From Candidatus Helicobacter avicola (GTDB taxonomy: Bacteria; Campylobacterota; Campylobacteria; Campylobacterales; Helicobacteraceae), in contig DXIN01000017.1 in assembly GCA_019112865.1 (NCBI GenBank), forward strand, positions 1-33,719: a stretch of DNA of 33,719 nt, given 5' to 3'. Position 1 is the stretch's first letter. The number at the start of each line of letters is the position of its first letter. Of the stretch, positions 1 through 8,283 are shown one piece after another. The position numbers and the translations under genes are program-made. The notes beneath the pieces are model-generated. The model was not told the DNA's origin and ran no database searches. It was given only the letters and a program-made list of their open reading frames with translations.

Positions 1-132
1 GAGGCTATTGCTCAATTAGAGGGAGTAACCCAAGAGAATGTAGAAGTAGCCAACAATACTAATGAGATCACTCAAAGAGTGAATACCATAGCTGATGAGA
101 TATTAGCTGATGTGGAGAGGAAGAGGTTTTAA
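1..132 (+). CDS. Methyl-accepting chemotaxis protein, C-terminal fragment
   Basis: An open frame enters from the left edge and ends with TAA, giving 43 residues. The peptide is helical, rich in Q, N, E and V (for example QENVEVANNTNEITQRVNTIADEI), and ends in a charged VERKRF tail. This is the pattern of the last helix of a chemoreceptor signalling domain, where Ala/Asn/Thr heptads are common. The start and any sensor domain lie outside the window. It converges on the folB gene on the other strand, with about 36 bases between them. Identification as an MCP rests only on the coiled-coil composition, so confidence is moderate. Confidence 0.6.
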   Translation, partial: EAIAQLEGVTQENVEVANNTNEITQRVNTIADEILADVERKRF

Positions 133-168
133 AAAAACTATTCCCTCCTAAATTTTCTCTCTACTCCC

Positions 169-519
169 TTAACACAAAGAAGTGTCTCTGGGGAAGTGCT
201 TTTGCGCACGCACACCGACATTACAATGCGGCAGAATCTGTGGCTTTGTGATATGAAAATCAATAGAGATAATTGTTGGGAATTGTGCTTTTAGCTCTCT
301 GCACACGCCCTCTATTAGCTCCTCAAGTAGCCCATAGGCATTGGTGCATATGGTATCTTGGATGCATTCCACCACACGCACATAATCCAAGTAGATTGTA
401 TCGTAGTGATAGTGAATTTTGGCGTTGATGAGGACTTCTTGCTCATGTGTGCGCTCGGACTCTAAAATCCCTACGATAGTCAAAAAACGCAAGTCCTCAA
501 TCTCAAGGCAATACTGCAC
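169..519 (-). CDS. folB: Dihydroneopterin aldolase
   Basis: This 116-residue cytoplasmic enzyme should cleave 7,8-dihydroneopterin to 6-hydroxymethyl-dihydropterin and glycolaldehyde in folate synthesis. The family's opening pattern (IEDLRFLTIVGILESERTHEQ) is clear at residues 7-27, and length matches the usual 115-125 residues. The start is GTG, lying directly after the TAA of plsY, with an AAGGTG-type ribosome site inside the plsY end. The two genes therefore look translationally coupled and co-transcribed with cetBA. folK, which acts on the product of FolB, is also in this window (30525-31001) but in another operon. Confidence 0.85.
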   Translation of the reverse strand: MQYCLEIEDLRFLTIVGILESERTHEQEVLINAKIHYHYDTIYLDYVRVVECIQDTICTNAYGLLEELIEGVCRELKAQFPTIISIDFHITKPQILPHCNVGVRAQKHFPRDTSLC

Positions 520-1200
520 TTAGAGCACCTTACCCTCTTTGCCACTTAGCAGACGCTTGATATTTGGAATATGTGTATAAAGAATAAGCAAACCTATAAT
601 CACCACGGGTGTGTGTGTATGCACCTGTGCAAGGATATTTATAGAATCTGGGATAGGTAGCACATAAGGCACGATAAAAGTCAGCAAGATACCACTTAGC
701 ACGCCAAAAAGCGAGGAAAGCGAGGAGACTTTGAGCACTTTACCCACAAATCCCCACACCACAAGCCCCAAAACCCCCTCTATGGGTATGAGTAAGATAA
801 CTGAACCAATTGCTGTGGAGACACCCTTGCCACCATTAAAACCTAGATATGGGCTATAACAATGTCCCAAAATCGAGAGAATCGCAATAAGCCATTGCGT
901 TTCAAAGCTCAAACCACAGATTTTAGCGGCAAGCACGACAAACATTCCTTTGCACGCATCAAGCACAATCGTGCTAACAGCTAAAATCGTGGCATTTTTG
1001 GGGTTAATCCCTTTGATAGCGCGATAGACATTGGTTGCACCAATGCTTCCAGATCCGATGGTGCGCACATCAATGTTGTAAAAAGTCTTTGTCAAAAAAA
1101 GCCCAAATGGTATCCCACCCACAAGGTAAGCAATAAGATAAAAAAGCACATTGTTATTTGTCAAAACCTCTATGAATGCTCCAAAAAATCCACTCACCAC
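520..1200 (-). CDS. plsY: Glycerol-3-phosphate acyltransferase PlsY
   Basis: PlsY is an inner-membrane enzyme that transfers an acyl group from acyl phosphate to glycerol-3-phosphate, the first step of phospholipid synthesis. At 226 residues it matches the family. The conserved loops are visible: GGIPFG near residues 27-32, the IGSGSIGATNVYRA motif near 48-61, and GHCYSPYLGFNGGKGVSTAIG near 111-131. Several hydrophobic segments lie between them. The start appears to be GTG, 6-9 bases after an AAGGAG site. It begins 12 bases after cetA and ends against folB, so it probably sits in one transcript with them. plsY-folB is a familiar Helicobacter neighbourhood. Confidence 0.92.
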   Translation of the reverse strand: MVSGFFGAFIEVLTNNNVLFYLIAYLVGGIPFGLFLTKTFYNIDVRTIGSGSIGATNVYRAIKGINPKNATILAVSTIVLDACKGMFVVLAAKICGLSFETQWLIAILSILGHCYSPYLGFNGGKGVSTAIGSVILLIPIEGVLGLVVWGFVGKVLKVSSLSSLFGVLSGILLTFIVPYVLPIPDSINILAQVHTHTPVVIIGLLILYTHIPNIKRLLSGKEGKVL

Positions 1201-1212
1201 AACTCCTTATAA

Positions 1213-2610
1213 CTACAAGCTCGAAACTTGCGCATTGGCACTATCAAGCAATGCCACAGCCTCTTGCGAATCCTCTTCAAGCTTATGTAGGTTTTTGACA
1301 ATTATATCAGAAGTTTCTTGTGTAACTTCTTGGGCAAGAACTCCAAGTGCAGTATGAGCGCTTGATTTGAGCTTAGATTCTATGGTGTGAATCTTGCTTA
1401 TGTCTAGGGCTTTAATTTTTTTGGTAAGATGCTCATTATCAAGATATTTAGAGATAGGATTAAGAGAATTAAAATCGCAAACCTCTTGCTTATTATTGAC
1501 ACTCAAATATAATGAGGATTTATACAAAATATGATCAAGCTTAGAAACACTAAGCAGCAAACCCTGTGAAAGCTTTTCAAACACACTAAAGAGATTGCTT
1601 GTGGTCTCACCAAGCCCAGCAAATACTTCGTTGAAATGCCCCACACTTTTGTGTGCGGAGTTAGCCACTTGCGTAACATGCGAAGAATTTTCTAAAATCG
1701 TATTGATTTCTTGTTGCATTGTTTGCACCACGATAGCAATGTCGCTGGTGGCTTTGTGTGTTTTTTCGGCAAGCTTGCGCACTTCATCAGCGACCACCGC
1801 AAAGCCCCGCCCATGCTCTCCTGCGCGTGCGGCTTCGATGGAGGCATTAAGCGCGAGGAGGTTGGTTTGGTCAGCAATATCACGGATAATGCCAATCACA
1901 GACCCAATGTCTTGAGACTTTTGAGCAAAACTTTCAATCATATTGTTGTTATCGCCAATAATCACAATCAAATCATCAATAGACGAAGTGATTTGTGCGA
2001 CATCTTCTTGAGATTGTTGTGAGACCTGCGCGATAGAGGAGACTTGAGAGTCTGCTGTGTCCATACGTTCCAAATCCTCGCCCAAATCCACAGAAACCTT
2101 GCTCAAATCGGTATTTTGGTTTTGCAAACTCATATTCATCAGTGCTTTTGCAAGAGCATTTGAGATATTTTCTCTGGCGTTTTCCTCCACCTTATCAAGA
2201 GTAGAATTTATCGTGGTGATACTCGTGCAGAGCGCGCCTTTAAGCCCTTGTGCCATAGCCTTACGATAAAATTTCCCTTCCTGTGTGCTTTTGATTGCTG
2301 TGGCTATCTCACGCATAAAAGCTTCAATATTGTCAATCACGATGTTTATATTATTTGCCAAATGATGCAAATCCGCATCACCCTGTATGAAAAGCACTCT
2401 ATCCTCAAACTCACCCTGTCTGTATTTTTCTGACACTTTGAGGATTCTTTGGATAAGCTTAGTGCGTAAGTTCATTTTGTATTGTGCCACGCCAAGCACG
2501 ATGAGCAAAATCCCTACGACCACTATGCTTGGCGAAAAACCTTGCCACAAAACATCTAGCACAATACCCACTACACCTAAGACGATTGCTATCCACAGCA
2601 AAATTTTCAT
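1213..2610 (-). CDS. cetA: CetA-like energy-taxis chemoreceptor with CZB-like C-terminus
   Basis: A 465-residue membrane chemoreceptor. Two hydrophobic segments (about 1-20 and 28-45) form a short hairpin with almost no periplasmic part, so it cannot bind an external ligand in the usual way. A HAMP-like region follows (about 46-100), and the highly conserved hairpin tip [20 protein letters not shown] lies at 242-261. The C-terminal region (about 355-425) resembles a chemoreceptor zinc-binding (CZB) domain: KLDH360, C378, H408 and H419. Its start overlaps the cetB stop by 4 bases (ATGA), as expected for a two-protein receptor in which CetB senses and CetA signals. CetA assignment is by architecture and the cetB partner. 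The CZB reading is less certain because the usual Gly/Trp of the motif are missing. Confidence 0.75.
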   Translation of the reverse strand: MKILLWIAIVLGVVGIVLDVLWQGFSPSIVVVGILLIVLGVAQYKMNLRTKLIQRILKVSEKYRQGEFEDRVLFIQGDADLHHLANNINIVIDNIEAFMREIATAIKSTQEGKFYRKAMAQGLKGALCTSITTINSTLDKVEENARENISNALAKALMNMSLQNQNTDLSKVSVDLGEDLERMDTADSQVSSIAQVSQQSQEDVAQITSSIDDLIVIIGDNNNMIESFAQKSQDIGSVIGIIRDIADQTNLLALNASIEAARAGEHGRGFAVVADEVRKLAEKTHKATSDIAIVVQTMQQEINTILENSSHVTQVANSAHKSVGHFNEVFAGLGETTSNLFSVFEKLSQGLLLSVSKLDHILYKSSLYLSVNNKQEVCDFNSLNPISKYLDNEHLTKKIKALDISKIHTIESKLKSSAHTALGVLAQEVTQETSDIIVKNLHKLEEDSQEAVALLDSANAQVSSL

Positions 2611-3119
2611 CGATACCCCCCTGTTTTGCCCTCTGCCTGTAAGGAAATCATAAGTTCATTCCAAGTTTTGTTGTGCTTTTTGAGAATCTCTGCGATGTAG
2701 TCTTGAGCAGCTTGCACGCTCTGGGAGGTTTCAAGCTCAAGGCATTTTTTGTAAATCGCACTAAGTGCCTCTACCCCTGCCTTACTCGCTCGCCGCCTCA
2801 CAGAATAATACCCCACAATATTACCTTGGGCATCGTATGATGGCGTAATATTGGCAAAAACCCAGTAAGTATTGCCTTGTGCAGAGCGATTGCAAGCAAA
2901 TCCAAAAAACTCCTCGCCACCTTTTACCGTGTCCCACAAAAGCTTGAAAGCCACTCGTGGCATTGATTCGTGGCGTATGAGATTATGGGGTTTGTTGATA
3001 AATTCCTTTTCGTCCTTGAAGCCACCAAAATAGCAAAAATCCTCGTTGCCATAAGTGATTTTGCCCTTTGTATCTGTTTTGGAAGTGATGAGCGTGTCAT
3101 CTTGCAAAAATAACTCCAT
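2607..3119 (-). CDS. cetB: CetB-like PAS-domain redox sensor
   Basis: A 170-residue soluble protein that is mostly one PAS domain (about residues 10-120), with the Aer-type signatures [32 protein letters not shown] and [17 protein letters not shown]. In CetB and Aer such a PAS domain binds FAD and reports the redox or energy state to the chemoreceptor. An upstream extension is open, but the start ATG at 3119 is chosen because AAGGACA lies just ahead and because a PAS protein starting MELFLQ has the family length. The pairing with the next gene (4-base overlap) supports a bipartite energy-taxis receptor. A run of 14 T (3188-3201) lies in the upstream promoter region. Confidence 0.8.
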   Translation of the reverse strand: MELFLQDDTLITSKTDTKGKITYGNEDFCYFGGFKDEKEFINKPHNLIRHESMPRVAFKLLWDTVKGGEEFFGFACNRSAQGNTYWVFANITPSYDAQGNIVGYYSVRRRASKAGVEALSAIYKKCLELETSQSVQAAQDYIAEILKKHNKTWNELMISLQAEGKTGGYR

Positions 3120-3156
3120 TATCCTGTCCTTATTGTGTGAAAGTATGAGAGTTATT

Positions 3157-3162
3157 ATTATA
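3157..3162 (-). promoter_or_regulatory. -10 box of cetB, extended (TGC-TATAAT)
   Basis: On the minus strand the sequence reads TGCTATAAT about 37 bases before the cetB start, an extended -10 without an obvious -35. A homopolymer of 14 A (minus strand, 3188-3201) lies about 25-40 bases upstream of the -10, where UP-element or -35 contacts would fall. Confidence 0.55.
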
Positions 3163-3187
3163 GCAGGACTTGCCGCACAAAAAATCG

Positions 3188-3201
3188 TTTTTTTTTTTTT
3201 T
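3188..3201. repeat. Homopolymer of 14 T/A in the cetB promoter region
   Basis: Fourteen consecutive T on the plus strand (A on the coding strand of cetB). Tracts of this length slip readily during replication, and in Helicobacter such tracts in promoters are a known route to variable expression. The tract lies just beyond the -10 box of cetB. Confidence 0.8.
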
Positions 3202-3307
3202 GTCTTTTCCTTTGAAAAATCATTACATTTTTGCACATATTTATAACGCGTGCGCGCAAAATTATAAAAAAACTACACCAAAATCTTTCAAATGTGTGCA
3301 AGCGGTG

Positions 3308-3886
3308 TTAGAGAATCTGCCCTATGACTTCGGAGAGCACTTCTTGGCTTAGTTCTAAAAAAACCGGTGCGAAGTCTTGCATATTGGCTATTTCTTTTTG
3401 GCGCACGATAATGCCATTTTTTAGCAAACTCGCATCTTTAGCATTCAAAAGATCATAATGCACGCTAAGAGTGGCGTATTCTCCACCTTCTTTTTGGATA
3501 ATAAGTATCTTGTCAATATGAAGTTTCAAAATCTTGCCCACCTTTACACTACCAAATGGTGGCTTGATGAGACTTAGTCCTCGCTCACTCATCATTCCTC
3601 CCAAAGTCGCGACAAGCATTTCTTTTGGCTTGCTTACCCATTGGGCATTTGGCAAAATGCGTGTGCGCAAAGTCTGGGAATCTAGCTTGTAAATATCCGT
3701 GCTATCATAAGGCATTGCCGCGCTTATAATCGTGCCATAGCTTTGTTTGGGATTTTTAAGAACCTTTTGTGTGTGCAAAGAAATATCATAAAAACTCACT
3801 TCTGGAATCTCTGTCTTAATATCCACACTCACACACCCTGCATACAATGCTACAATACAACCTATGAGTATATATTTTGTTTTCAC
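3308..3886 (-). CDS. ABC-type transport auxiliary lipoprotein (PqiC/MlaD-partner type)
   Basis: A 192-residue lipoprotein: the N-terminus MKTKYILIGCIVALYAGC has a hydrophobic signal and a lipobox with the acylated Cys at residue 18. The body fits the family of auxiliary lipoproteins that accompany MCE/MlaD proteins: a YDI...TQKVL opening, LRTRILPNAQWVSKP, and the late pattern HYDLLNAKDASLL. The start is GTG behind AAGGAG. It lies 42 bases after the MlaD-like gene and should be co-transcribed with it, probably as the outer-membrane partner of a lipid transport system. Family membership is inferred from context and pattern, and the fold was not tested. Confidence 0.65.
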   Translation of the reverse strand: MKTKYILIGCIVALYAGCVSVDIKTEIPEVSFYDISLHTQKVLKNPKQSYGTIISAAMPYDSTDIYKLDSQTLRTRILPNAQWVSKPKEMLVATLGGMMSERGLSLIKPPFGSVKVGKILKLHIDKILIIQKEGGEYATLSVHYDLLNAKDASLLKNGIIVRQKEIANMQDFAPVFLELSQEVLSEVIGQIL

Positions 3887-3928
3887 ACCTCACTCCTTAC
3901 TTTTTTGATATTTGGATTATTACCTTTT

Positions 3929-4699
3929 TTATTCTTCGCTGACTTTCTTTTTGCCAAAAAGGCTATCATAGGGATTTCTATCGATTTTATCCATAAAATG
4001 TGTGGCTTTAGAGAAAAAATGATCAATTTGCAAAAGTGTGTCTTGGAGCTGCAAAAGACTAGGATTAAGAATAGCGCGCACATCGTATTGTCCATCTTGG
4101 AGATTGATGTCAATAGTTTTGGTGATAGAATCTAGTCGCTTGGTAATCTGTGCCATATCCTGGCTAATTTGTGAGAGATGCAAAAAAGTGTGTTGGATAT
4201 TTTGGATAGTTTGAGGGTTGGTAAGCTCACTGATACCACCCATTACATCAAGGCTTTTATCGCCGATAGCCTCGACTTTTTGTAGCAAGACATCAAGCCC
4301 ACCTTTTCTAAGCTCTATGATATGCGAGGTATTTGGCTGTGTGCTTTGTCCTTGATAAAACGCAAGATAATTCGCCCCAGCAAGCCCGCTTGAGGCAATG
4401 GTAAGATAAGAATCCTCGCGCACTTCTAGGTTAGAATCTATGGCGAGTGTGATTTTAACAAGTCCTTGTGCGAGATCCTCAAAACTCACATTGCTAATCT
4501 TACCCACTGCAATACCCTTAAACTTAACAGGCGTATTAACACCCACGGAGGAGGCTTCATCTTGTGTAAGAATATAGTAGGTGTTGTATTTGCTGGCATT
4601 AAAGTCAAAGCGTCCAAGCCACAGCACAAAAACACAAAACCCTATAATAATCCCAAGAAAAACAATACCAATGCTGACATATTTGACATTGCGCTCCAT
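3929..4699 (-). CDS. mlaD: MlaD-family (MCE domain) lipid-transport protein
   Basis: A 256-residue protein anchored by one N-terminal membrane segment (about 8-28), followed by an MCE domain (about 38-115) with the typical YYILTQDEASSVGVNTPVKFKGIAVGKI stretch. The remainder is helical and probably coiled. MCE proteins are the periplasmic substrate-binding rings of lipid ABC transporters (Mla). AGGA lies 5-8 bases ahead of the ATG. The permease (MlaE) and ATPase (MlaF) are not beside it in this window: upstream there is a spacer and tRNA-Arg. They must be encoded elsewhere if the system is complete. Confidence 0.85.
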   Translation of the reverse strand: MERNVKYVSIGIVFLGIIIGFCVFVLWLGRFDFNASKYNTYYILTQDEASSVGVNTPVKFKGIAVGKISNVSFEDLAQGLVKITLAIDSNLEVREDSYLTIASSGLAGANYLAFYQGQSTQPNTSHIIELRKGGLDVLLQKVEAIGDKSLDVMGGISELTNPQTIQNIQHTFLHLSQISQDMAQITKRLDSITKTIDINLQDGQYDVRAILNPSLLQLQDTLLQIDHFFSKATHFMDKIDRNPYDSLFGKKKVSEE

Positions 4700-4800
4700 T
4701 AATTCCTACCTAAATGTTTTGCAAATAAAAAACCAATGATACCAAAAATTAATGTAATGCAGAAGTTTCAATGAAGATTACACCAAAATACGATCAAAGA

Positions 4801-4877
4801 TGGCGTGCTCGGAGGGATTCAAACCCCCGACCTACAGGACCGCAACCTGTTGCTCTATTCAGCTGAGCTACGAGCAC
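4801..4877 (-). tRNA. tRNA-Arg (anticodon GCG)
   Basis: The reverse complement folds into a full cloverleaf: acceptor GTGCTCG with CGAGCAC, D-arm GCTC/GAGC, anticodon arm ACAGG/CCTGT with loop TTGCGGT, a T-arm with loop TTTGAAT, discriminator G and an encoded CCA. The anticodon is GCG, which decodes CGC and CGU as arginine. G at the wobble position means that inosine editing (ACG) is not needed for this tRNA. A TATAAT box stands about 23 bases upstream. Confidence 0.95.
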
Positions 4878-4899
4878 ATCTTAGAATTTTGGAGGTGGC

Positions 4900-4905
4900 A
4901 TTATA
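4900..4905 (-). promoter_or_regulatory. -10 box of tRNA-Arg
   Basis: TATAAT on the minus strand, 23 bases before the tRNA 5' end, in the spacer shared with rpsU. Confidence 0.5.
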
Positions 4906-4944
4906 TCGTGCTATTCCTTAATGTTTGTTTTAGATTTTTTGCCC

Positions 4945-4950
4945 TACAAT
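4945..4950 (+). promoter_or_regulatory. -10 box of rpsU
   Basis: TACAAT preceded by a T-rich stretch (TTTTTTGCCC), 38 bases before the rpsU start. Campylobacterotan promoters often lack a firm -35 but have such T-rich upstream DNA. Confidence 0.45.
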
Positions 4951-4987
4951 GTCGATTTTATTTTACCAAAGAAAGTAGGTGATGAGT

Positions 4988-5200
4988 ATGCCGGGTATAA
5001 AAGTGCGCGAAAATGAGAGCTTTGATGAAGCGTATAGAAAATTCAAAAAGCAAACTGATAGAAATCTCGTAGTTACCGAGACACGAGCCAGAAGGTTTTT
5101 TGAGCCGCAGACAGAGCGCCGCAAGAAGCAAAAGATAAATGCTAAGAAAAAACTTCTTAAACGTCTCTATATGCTTCGCCGCTACGAGTCCAAACTCTAG
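4988..5200 (+). CDS. rpsU: 30S ribosomal protein S21
   Basis: A 70-residue basic protein, [20 protein letters not shown] at the start and [12 protein letters not shown] at the end, matching S21, a small-subunit protein that helps position the mRNA at initiation. Two upstream in-frame starts exist (GTG at 4979, ATG at 4982), but the ATG at 4988 gives the standard MPGI start and a 9-base distance from AGG. The Arg/Lys-rich second half is typical for the family. It stands alone, divergent from tRNA-Arg. Confidence 0.95.
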   Translation: MPGIKVRENESFDEAYRKFKKQTDRNLVVTETRARRFFEPQTERRKKQKINAKKKLLKRLYMLRRYESKL

Positions 5201-5297
5201 GCAAACATCGGTGTTTCCCCCGATAGGGGCGCACTACTCTTAATTCTTCTGACACTTAAGCAATAACCTAGATTTTCGTCTCTTGTGTATTATTTGA

Positions 5298-5420
5298 ATG
5301 ATTGACCACATTAAAAATATGGAATCAAGGTGGGTTTATAGAAAATATGTTTGCCCAAGCGGCGTTTATGAGGTGGCAACACCAAAATGTAATTTAGATT
5401 CTAAAAAATCAGCTGTATGA
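5298..5420 (+). CDS. Possible 40-residue peptide, unknown
   Basis: The 300-base spacer between rpsU and the purH end holds one short ATG frame of 40 residues (MIDHIKNMESRWVYRKYVCP at the start, then SGVYEVATPKCNLDSKKSAV). The peptide has a balanced composition and two Cys, which looks coding-like, but there is no clear ribosome site and no recognisable family. Its end runs into the edge of a repeat element. It may be a remnant of a longer gene or chance. The rest of the spacer shows only a short GC-rich hairpin candidate just after rpsU (about 5207-5230). Confidence 0.2.
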   Translation: MIDHIKNMESRWVYRKYVCPSGVYEVATPKCNLDSKKSAV

Positions 5421-5500
5421 TCGCGCAGCGGAGGGGCGAGAGGCTTTGCCTTGAAGCCCCGATACACAAGTTTTGCTACAGCAAAACTTGTATTAAATGA
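5416..5500 (-). repeat. Two-hairpin repeat element, copy C (diverged)
   Basis: Read on the minus strand, it starts 6 bases after the purH stop. Hairpin 1 is ACAAGTTTTGCT with AGCAAAACTTGT (12 bp, 2-base tip). A TGTATCG link follows, then a second GC-rich hairpin (GGGGC with GCCCC, inner AGGC/GCCT), and the tail CTCCGCTGCGCGATCATA. Link and tail match copies A and B (8961-9048, 9138-9228), while the stems differ in sequence but keep pairing. It could also serve as the purH terminator, although no T-tract follows. Confidence 0.7.
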
Positions 5501-5506
5501 ACGAGC

Positions 5507-7048
5507 CTAGTGCAAAAAATGCCTCGTATCGCTAAAATACATCGCTATACCAAACTCATCGCACGCCGCAATCACCTCATCATCGCGTATGCTCCCACCA
5601 GGTTGGATCACCGCTGCCACACCTACGCTATGTGCCATATCGATACTATCACGAAATGGAAAAAACGCCTCGGACGCCAACGCACACCCTCGCAAATCTA
5701 GCCCCATATCCTTAGCCTTGGCAATCGCTGCTTTTGAGGCATCGACCCGGCTTGTCATACCCATACCAATCGCCAGCAGCGCACCATCTTTAGCATACAC
5801 AACACAATTTGATTTGGTGAGCGCAGCGACTTTATACGCAATCTCTAAATCCCTAAATTGCGCTGAATCTGCCGCCTTTTTGGTTACAAGCCTTGCTGTT
5901 TGCACCTCATCAAAACGCACATTATCGCTTTGCTGATACACAAACCCCCCTTGGATATGTTTAAAATCATAGCTATCGCGTGGCATATACAATGTGCTTT
6001 GCCCATCACGCGCACAAGTAAAAATCTTGGTACGTTTTTTGGATTCAAAGACCTTGAGTGCTGCATCACTAATCCCAGCACACACAATCACCTCGATAAA
6101 AATCTCGCTCATCTTGTGTGCTAATACCTCATCAACCACGCCATTTACTGCTACCACACCCCCATACGCACTCACACTATCACATTTGAGCGCATTTGTG
6201 TATGAATCTAGTAGAGTTTGCTTAATCGCAAAGCCACAAGGGTTGCCATGCTTGATGATACACACAGCAGGTGATTGACCAAAGGCAGTTGCGATAGTCA
6301 TCGCCGCATTAATGTCTGTGAGGTTATTAAAGCTTGGCTCACCCTTTTTGATACACAAATACCGGCTAAAAAACTCGCCAAACTCATAGAGCGCACCTTT
6401 TTGGTGAGGATTTTCCCCATAACGCGTATCAAAGACTTTCTGTCCCACGACAAACTGCCTCTCCCCAAAGCCCTGCTTAAATCGTTTGTTCATATAGTTA
6501 GCAATCATCGCGTCATAGCTTGCAGTATGCTCATAAGCCTTTATCATTAGCTCTGTGCGAAACTCTAAAGTATTTTGCCCTGATTTGAGGGATTCTAACA
6601 CACGCGCATAATCATTAGGATTTGTAACTATAAGCACACTTTGGAAGTTTTTGGCAGCTGAACGCACCATTGCCGGACCGCCTATGTCGATATTTTCTAT
6701 AATCTCATCAAAATCCTCCGTGCGCTCAATAGTTTGTTTAAACGGATAGAGATTCACACACACGATGTCGATAGATTCTATTCCATACTCTTTAGCACTT
6801 TGGCGGTGAGAGGCGTTATCGCGGCGATACAAAATCCCACCATGGATTTTGGGGTGGAGTGTCTTGACCCTGCCATCAAACATTTCGGGGCTTTGTGTAT
6901 GCTCACTCACTTCCTTCGCGCTCACGCCTGCTTGCTGCAATGCCCTAAGTGTGCCACCCGTGCTTAGAATCTTATAGCCTAGATTCACTAATTCCCTGCC
7001 AAACTCGACAATTCCCTCTTTATCGCTTACGCTAAGTAATGCATACAT
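5507..7048 (-). CDS. purH: Bifunctional AICAR transformylase / IMP cyclohydrolase
   Basis: PurH carries out the last two steps of de novo IMP synthesis: formyl transfer to AICAR and ring closure. From the ATG at 7048 it is 513 residues, the usual length, opening [20 protein letters not shown]. The cyclohydrolase half shows [18 protein letters not shown] and NLYPF; the transformylase half shows YGENPHQ, the IKHGNPCG motif and SAYGG. An upstream in-frame extension to 7165 is rejected because AAGGAAG lies just before 7048 and the PurH N-terminus fits there. It is divergent from the exonuclease gene with overlapping promoter elements. H. pylori cannot make purines de novo, so this gene argues for another species. 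Confidence 0.97.
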   Translation of the reverse strand: MYALLSVSDKEGIVEFGRELVNLGYKILSTGGTLRALQQAGVSAKEVSEHTQSPEMFDGRVKTLHPKIHGGILYRRDNASHRQSAKEYGIESIDIVCVNLYPFKQTIERTEDFDEIIENIDIGGPAMVRSAAKNFQSVLIVTNPNDYARVLESLKSGQNTLEFRTELMIKAYEHTASYDAMIANYMNKRFKQGFGERQFVVGQKVFDTRYGENPHQKGALYEFGEFFSRYLCIKKGEPSFNNLTDINAAMTIATAFGQSPAVCIIKHGNPCGFAIKQTLLDSYTNALKCDSVSAYGGVVAVNGVVDEVLAHKMSEIFIEVIVCAGISDAALKVFESKKRTKIFTCARDGQSTLYMPRDSYDFKHIQGGFVYQQSDNVRFDEVQTARLVTKKAADSAQFRDLEIAYKVAALTKSNCVVYAKDGALLAIGMGMTSRVDASKAAIAKAKDMGLDLRGCALASEAFFPFRDSIDMAHSVGVAAVIQPGGSIRDDEVIAACDEFGIAMYFSDTRHFLH

Positions 7049-7074
7049 TTTGCTTCCTTTTATCCTGACTTTGC

Positions 7075-7096
7075 TACAATACAAAACTTGATTGTA
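7075..7096. promoter_or_regulatory. Divergent, overlapping -10 boxes of purH and the exonuclease gene
   Basis: The plus strand has TGC-TACAAT (7072-7080) facing the exonuclease gene, and ATTGTA (7091-7096), which is TACAAT on the minus strand, facing purH. The two boxes form the arms of an inverted repeat (TACAAT, 10-base spacer, ATTGTA), so polymerases initiating in opposite directions would compete for the same DNA. Confidence 0.5.
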
Positions 7097-7123
7097 TCCT
7101 ATATCGCGTATAAGGAGGCTTAA

Positions 7124-7999
7124 ATGATTTGTGTCTTTGACATCGAGACAATCCCAGATACTCATCTACTTGCCCAAACTTTTGGCTTTAGTGGAAGTGA
7201 GATTGAGATTTGCACCCAAGCCTTTGACTACCAAGTCCAAAAAAACGGCTCGGAGTTTTTGCCTATCCCCTTTCATCGTATCATAAGCATCTCAAGTGTG
7301 CTATGCGATGAATTTGGGCATTTTATCAAAGTTGGTAACTTCGGGCTGAAGGCAAGTGAAAAGTTTGCACAAGAGAAAGGAGAGCTAGATTCACAAACTC
7401 TTGATAGCTTAGAATCTGGAATCCTCAAAGACTTTTGGGAATGGTTTAATGCCAAGCAACCAAACCTTGTAAGCTTCAATGGTAGGGGCTTTGATATGGT
7501 GGCACTTACCTTGCGTGCTATGCGCTATCATATCCAAGCCCACGCGTATTTTGAGACAGACAATCCGCAGTATAACAAAAACAAATGGGAAAACTACCGC
7601 CAACGTTATAGCGAACGATTCCATACAGATTTGCTTGATAGCTTAGGAGGATTTGGAGCGGTGCGCGGACTTAGCCTAGATTCTATATGCAAGATGTGTG
7701 GGATTGTGGGCAAATACGATATGAGTGGCTCGCAGGTGTATGAGGTGTTTTTTGACCCCGTATTTGGACGCAAAGAGGCATTAGACAAGATACAGGAGTA
7801 TTGCCAAAGTGATGTGCTCAATACCTACTGGCTCTATCTCAAATATTTGCTACTAAAAGGCGAGTTGCTCCTAAGCGATTATGGAGCGATTTTGGAGGAA
7901 TTTAGGGCAAAGATTCCAAAAAATCAGGGCTATTTTGAATCTTTTAACACACAAATCACACAAGAGTTAGCGAGGCTAGATTCTAAGGCAGGTGTGTAA
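7124..7999 (+). CDS. Predicted 3'-5' exonuclease (PolB-exonuclease-like)
   Basis: A 291-residue protein of the DEDD exonuclease superfamily, closest to the stand-alone exonucleases related to the PolB proofreading domain. Exo I is FDIETIP (D6, E8), Exo II is the [12 protein letters not shown] stretch near residues 119-130, and Exo III is [13 protein letters not shown] near 226-238 (Y...D). It has no polymerase domain. A strong AAGGAGG site precedes the ATG. It overlaps the next small gene by one base, so the two are probably co-translated. Likely role: trimming DNA 3' ends in repair; the substrate is not shown by the sequence. Confidence 0.85.
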   Translation: MICVFDIETIPDTHLLAQTFGFSGSEIEICTQAFDYQVQKNGSEFLPIPFHRIISISSVLCDEFGHFIKVGNFGLKASEKFAQEKGELDSQTLDSLESGILKDFWEWFNAKQPNLVSFNGRGFDMVALTLRAMRYHIQAHAYFETDNPQYNKNKWENYRQRYSERFHTDLLDSLGGFGAVRGLSLDSICKMCGIVGKYDMSGSQVYEVFFDPVFGRKEALDKIQEYCQSDVLNTYWLYLKYLLLKGELLLSDYGAILEEFRAKIPKNQGYFESFNTQITQELARLDSKAGV

Positions 8000-8235
8000 T
8001 GGACACTCCATACACAACCAAAAATGGCGAGATTACGACTAAAGGCGCGCTTATCCGTGAGATTGAGAATCTCCTAAACACCCTAAGTGTCAGCTCTCAC
8101 ACAACAAGCCTAAGTCCCGAAATTATGCACATATTAGAGGGTGAGGAGCTAGAATCTCTGCGCGATAGTTTATTGCAAAAAGATCATATTGCCCAGCATT
8201 CTGATTGGCTTAAGGGCTTGAGTGCCGAGGATTAA
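7999..8235 (+). CDS. Small conserved-looking protein, unknown function
   Basis: A 78-residue acidic, soluble protein with no signal or membrane segment and no motif I recognise. The start shares one base with the stop of the exonuclease gene (TAATG), which suggests translational coupling and perhaps a partner role. The C-terminal part (LEGEELESLRDSLLQKDHIA) is helical and charged. Codon use is like the neighbours, so it is probably a real gene. Confidence 0.6.
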   Translation: MDTPYTTKNGEITTKGALIREIENLLNTLSVSSHTTSLSPEIMHILEGEELESLRDSLLQKDHIAQHSDWLKGLSAED

Positions 8236-8246
8236 GGCAAAAATGC

Positions 8247-8252
8247 TACAAT
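8247..8252 (+). promoter_or_regulatory. -10 box of rpe, extended (TGC-TACAAT)
   Basis: TGCTACAAT lies just after the stop of the small upstream gene and 31 bases before the chosen rpe start, giving rpe its own promoter. Confidence 0.45.
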
Positions 8253-8283
8253 GCACACAAATCTAAGATGTAAGGACACACCT

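Noticed and set aside
1595-1915. 106-residue plus-strand frame
   Set aside because: Antisense of the conserved chemoreceptor hairpin; no motif and no ribosome site.
5201-5297. Strong terminator after rpsU
   Set aside because: Only short GC hairpin candidates without a T-tract are visible.
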